Positions 62,601 through 64,000 of a stretch of DNA of 64,000 bases are shown here, one piece after another. The stretch's first letter is position 1, and every line of letters starts with the position of its first letter. Source of the stretch: BCD1 sp965230565 (GTDB taxonomy: Bacteria; Bacteroidota; Bacteroidia; Chitinophagales; Saprospiraceae). Position numbers and translations under genes: made by a program. The stretch is taken from positions 62,001 to 126,000 of the forward strand of contig CBDDLH010000015.1 in assembly GCA_965230565.1 (NCBI GenBank). The letters are read 5' to 3'. The notes below the pieces were generated by a model. The model ran no database searches. It was given only the letters and a program-made list of their open reading frames with translations, and was not told where the DNA came from.

Positions 62601-63988
62601 TTATCGCAGATCTTCACCACAAAATGACCTGATTCAAACGGCCCTACTCCTTCCAGCCATACGGGCATATCCTCATAGGCGTAATACCCAAAAAACTCAT
62701 TTTGGATGTAAAGGTCAAAAAAGGCATTGGTTGGATTGACCGGAATAAAGCTCAGGTTATAATTATAAGAACCATTATCGTTACAACCTTCAAAGTTCAT
62801 AGCGATATCATTAAATCCGCAATCACCGAAGCAATCCTCTGCAATCACCAGGGTCTCACAAACGAAATATGCCTGTGGACAATCAGGTGTCTCTAAAGCT
62901 GCACAAATTTCATAGGTACCCGGGGAATCCATCACAAAATCCATCGCCTCATTGAATCCAACATACTCATCATTGAGGAACCAGTCCACATTTTGGTCAA
63001 GGTTTGTGAAAAAGGCAAATGCATTACAGGAAACCTCCTCATACCAAATCTCAAAGGCACATGGATCATCAGTACAGTCCACAGGCCCTAAAGTTGCTAC
63101 AGCATGGCAATCTGGGAACTCTAAATCTGTTACAATAAATTCGTAAACCGTTTCTCCATCACCTTCCAGGGGGCCGATGGTGACGTAAACCGGATCATAA
63201 CTAAAGGTACCATATTCCTGTCCGTTTCCATGAACGGAAAAACCCTGGACACCAAAATTTCCGCCCTGAACCTCCAGGTCAATATAAAATAGTCCACCTT
63301 CGCATGGATGTGCCTCAACTATCACATTCTCAATGAAACAGTCATCAGAGACAGGGCAATCCGGCGTCAGCGCTTCAATGGTGGCACAACAATCAGGATG
63401 TACATTATCACAAATGGTGAGGTGGAAAAAATCCGTATTAAGCGGCCCGAAAGAAACAAGGCTCACAGGAAGATTCTCGTAAAAATAAGTCCCCAGGTAA
63501 TCATCCCCCAGGTAAACATTAAATCCTTCATTTCCATTTCCCGCATGGTTGAAATTCAGGATATAATTATACGCCCCGATAGTTCCTTCATCAGTACAGG
63601 ACTGAAAATCAAGGACAACATCCCAAATGCCACATTCCAGTGGCGGCGGGCAATCCACGATTCCCACCTCAATGGCAGCCGAACAGCCTTCAAACTGGTT
63701 GTCAATGACTACAAATTCATAGGGAGTCTCTCCATTGCCTTCTAAAGGTCCAATTTCGATATAAGTCGCTTCGTAACTAAAATCGCCATAATCATTTCCA
63801 TTCCCCAGTACACTGAAACCTTCGGCTCCGGGATTGGCAGCGTCCACGACCAGGTGAATGTAAAAAACACCATCGTTGCATTCCTGTAATTCGTACTGGA
63901 TGCTTTCGATGGAACAATCCTGGGCAAACCCGAAAAATGGCAAGCAGGTCAGGATCAAGAAATAGAAAAGTTTTGAATTTTTGAACAT
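59642..63988 (-). CDS. Giant Cys-rich repeat protein with dockerin-like, cohesin-like and T9SS type A domains
   Basis: A 1,448-residue exported protein with signal peptide (KLFYFLILTCLPFFGFAQ). Residues ~20-1090 hold about four ~268-residue super-repeats, three of them nearly identical, each with sub-blocks such as CGFNDIAMNFEGCNDNGSYN, DNDNPDCC and VLGNGNDYGDFSYEEPYITL and many Cys. Residues ~1115-1200 have two calcium-loop segments (GDTNSDNIANHFDLLNIG, DSNGDGVVNDSDISAI) like a type I dockerin. Residues ~1212-1345 resemble a cohesin-like beta-sandwich. Residues ~1372-1448 (TPNPASGEIMIWN to LYALKIEMG) are the type A sorting signal. It is probably a disulfide-rich surface adhesin. Confidence 0.88.
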   Translation of the reverse strand: MFKNSKLFYFLILTCLPFFGFAQDCSIESIQYELQECNDGVFYIHLVVDAANPGAEGFSVLGNGNDYGDFSYEATYIEIGPLEGNGETPYEFVVIDNQFEGCSAAIEVGIVDCPPPLECGIWDVVLDFQSCTDEGTIGAYNYILNFNHAGNGNEGFNVYLGDDYLGTYFYENLPVSLVSFGPLNTDFFHLTICDNVHPDCCATIEALTPDCPVSDDCFIENVIVEAHPCEGGLFYIDLEVQGGNFGVQGFSVHGNGQEYGTFSYDPVYVTIGPLEGDGETVYEFIVTDLEFPDCHAVATLGPVDCTDDPCAFEIWYEEVSCNAFAFFTNLDQNVDWFLNDEYVGFNEAMDFVMDSPGTYEICAALETPDCPQAYFVCETLVIAEDCFGDCGFNDIAMNFEGCNDNGSYNYNLSFIPVNPTNAFFDLYIQNEFFGYYAYEDMPVWLEGVGPFESGHFVVKICDNDNPDCCQTFEVETPDCGAGDCVINHVIVEAHECNEDGYFYVDLEVVGENLGAEGFSVLGNGNDYGDFSYEEPYITLGPFAGDGESVYEFVVIDNQFDNCAEEAVIGPVDCFADPCAFEMWYEQFSCHSFAFFTNIDQNVSWFVNDEFLTFNEAFDFVADSPGTYEICAAIETPDCPQGYFICETLVIAEDCFDDCGFNDIAMNFEGCNDNGSYNYNLSFIPVNPTNAYFDLYIQNEFVGYYAYEDMPVWLEGVGPFESDYFVVKICDNDNPDCCHVFEVMTPDCGGNDDCVISEVIVEAYECNEDGYFYVDLVVIGENFGAEGYKVVGNGNNYGNFSYDEPYITLGPFAGDGETVYEFVVIDNQFEGCSNYGVIGPIDCFENPCAFEVGYDEIACNNFAFFTNLDQHVDWFVNGEYVSFNEGFDFVTDEPGTYEICAGLETPDCPLGYFVCETLVIAEDCFGDCGFNDIAMNFEGCNDNGSYNYNLSFIPVNPTNAYFDLYIQNEFVGYYAYEEMPVWLEGVGPFESEYFVVKICDNDNPDCCEVFEVMTPECGGGNGCNIWDVVVEPHIADCDNGVFSVDVAFNSSNTGIMGYYIFANGEIFGPFSYSLPFVTIGPFDGDGITQYDFLILDIMNPACFAYFEFGTFECEEDVWPGDTNSDNIANHFDLLNIGIAYGADGPEREDDNTEWDAMPASNWDQFFEDNTNFKHADSNGDGVVNDSDISAIHQNFLFTHGDVEDFNPLPGTEIDPPVYMDVPDNMTTGVPFEIPVMLGTEGEPVNDIYGIAFSIELDPEVFNIQDIEVGFPTSWMGEPGVNIITFNRIDEESSTLYVAISRRDQNNVSGYGPIMYLHGIIDDIAGIHDEVNLKATEINAIDYAQNLIPLNNPFKTSVITKVRDEDTNFVSLLRNTWITPNPASGEIMIWNKNNVPIKAVTIYDMSGTQFGQTFTNTDHLSVESLPAGLYALKIEMGDHVIMKKLVKVQR

Positions 63989-64000
63989 AGTGGGATGTTT

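Overview
The window reads as a chromosome segment of a free-living Bacteroidota, most likely of the Saprospiria (Lewinella/Haliscomenobacter-like); the class is inferred and the phylum is well supported. Supporting signs are type IX secretion (T9SS) sorting domains of both A and B types, a TonB-dependent receptor with a carboxypeptidase-regulatory-like plug extension, a one-protein hybrid two-component regulator, paired CotH-family proteins, DUF1566 lipoproteins, weak Shine-Dalgarno sequences, and repeated use of the Bacteroidota promoter element TAnnTTTG. No phage, IS element, rRNA or CRISPR array is visible. There is one tRNA (Glu, UUC).

Layout. 1-13 kb: the end of an aldo/keto reductase, two large secreted surface proteins (choice-of-anchor L with type B sorting; a 12-repeat protein with type A sorting), a membrane protein, and a DsbD-type thiol:disulfide interchange protein split by a frameshift. 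12.7-19.6 kb: cytochrome c lipoprotein, S41 processing protease, Lrp regulator with a DUF4442 hotdog protein, secreted GH9 glucanase, and a MarR regulator divergent from a TonB receptor with a symmetric operator between the two promoters. 22-27 kb: hybrid sensor kinase/AraC regulator and a PI-PLC-like secreted protein with a Cys-rich insertion. 27.5-41.5 kb is one long minus-strand block: ECF sigma/anti-sigma/CnrX-like sensor plus DUF1566 lipoprotein, SbcD, a molybdopterin oxidoreductase with a fused FeS-membrane subunit, a zinc-ribbon protein, a frameshifted methyltransferase, tandem CotH kinase and pseudokinase, a TraB/GumN protein and a second Lrp regulator. 42-53 kb: NDP-forming acyl-CoA synthetase, TpiA, a catalytically dead S24 regulator, penicillin acylase and phosphohexomutase. 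53.3-57.7 kb is an AT-rich accessory island (ComEC-like MBL hydrolase, beta-barrel-like protein, small all-beta protein, SNase nuclease). 58-64 kb: a DnaJ-zinc-finger tail-anchored protein, a stand-alone contractile-injection-system tape-measure C-terminal domain, tRNA-Glu, and a giant Cys-rich T9SS protein with dockerin/cohesin-like modules.

Two themes cut across regions. First, degenerate short tandem repeats of several sequence families (GTGGACTG, GGTTGCTGGTTACT, ACCGTCTACCGTCAGCCGTT, GTTCAAATTGTTCAA) recur, mostly at gene 3' ends and often running into stop codons; they may act as terminators or recombination tracts. Second, two genes carry single-base frameshifts at homopolymers (dsbD, methyltransferase), which are either sequencing errors or real decay or switching. 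The strongest candidate for an undescribed system is the island at 53.4-57.6 kb.
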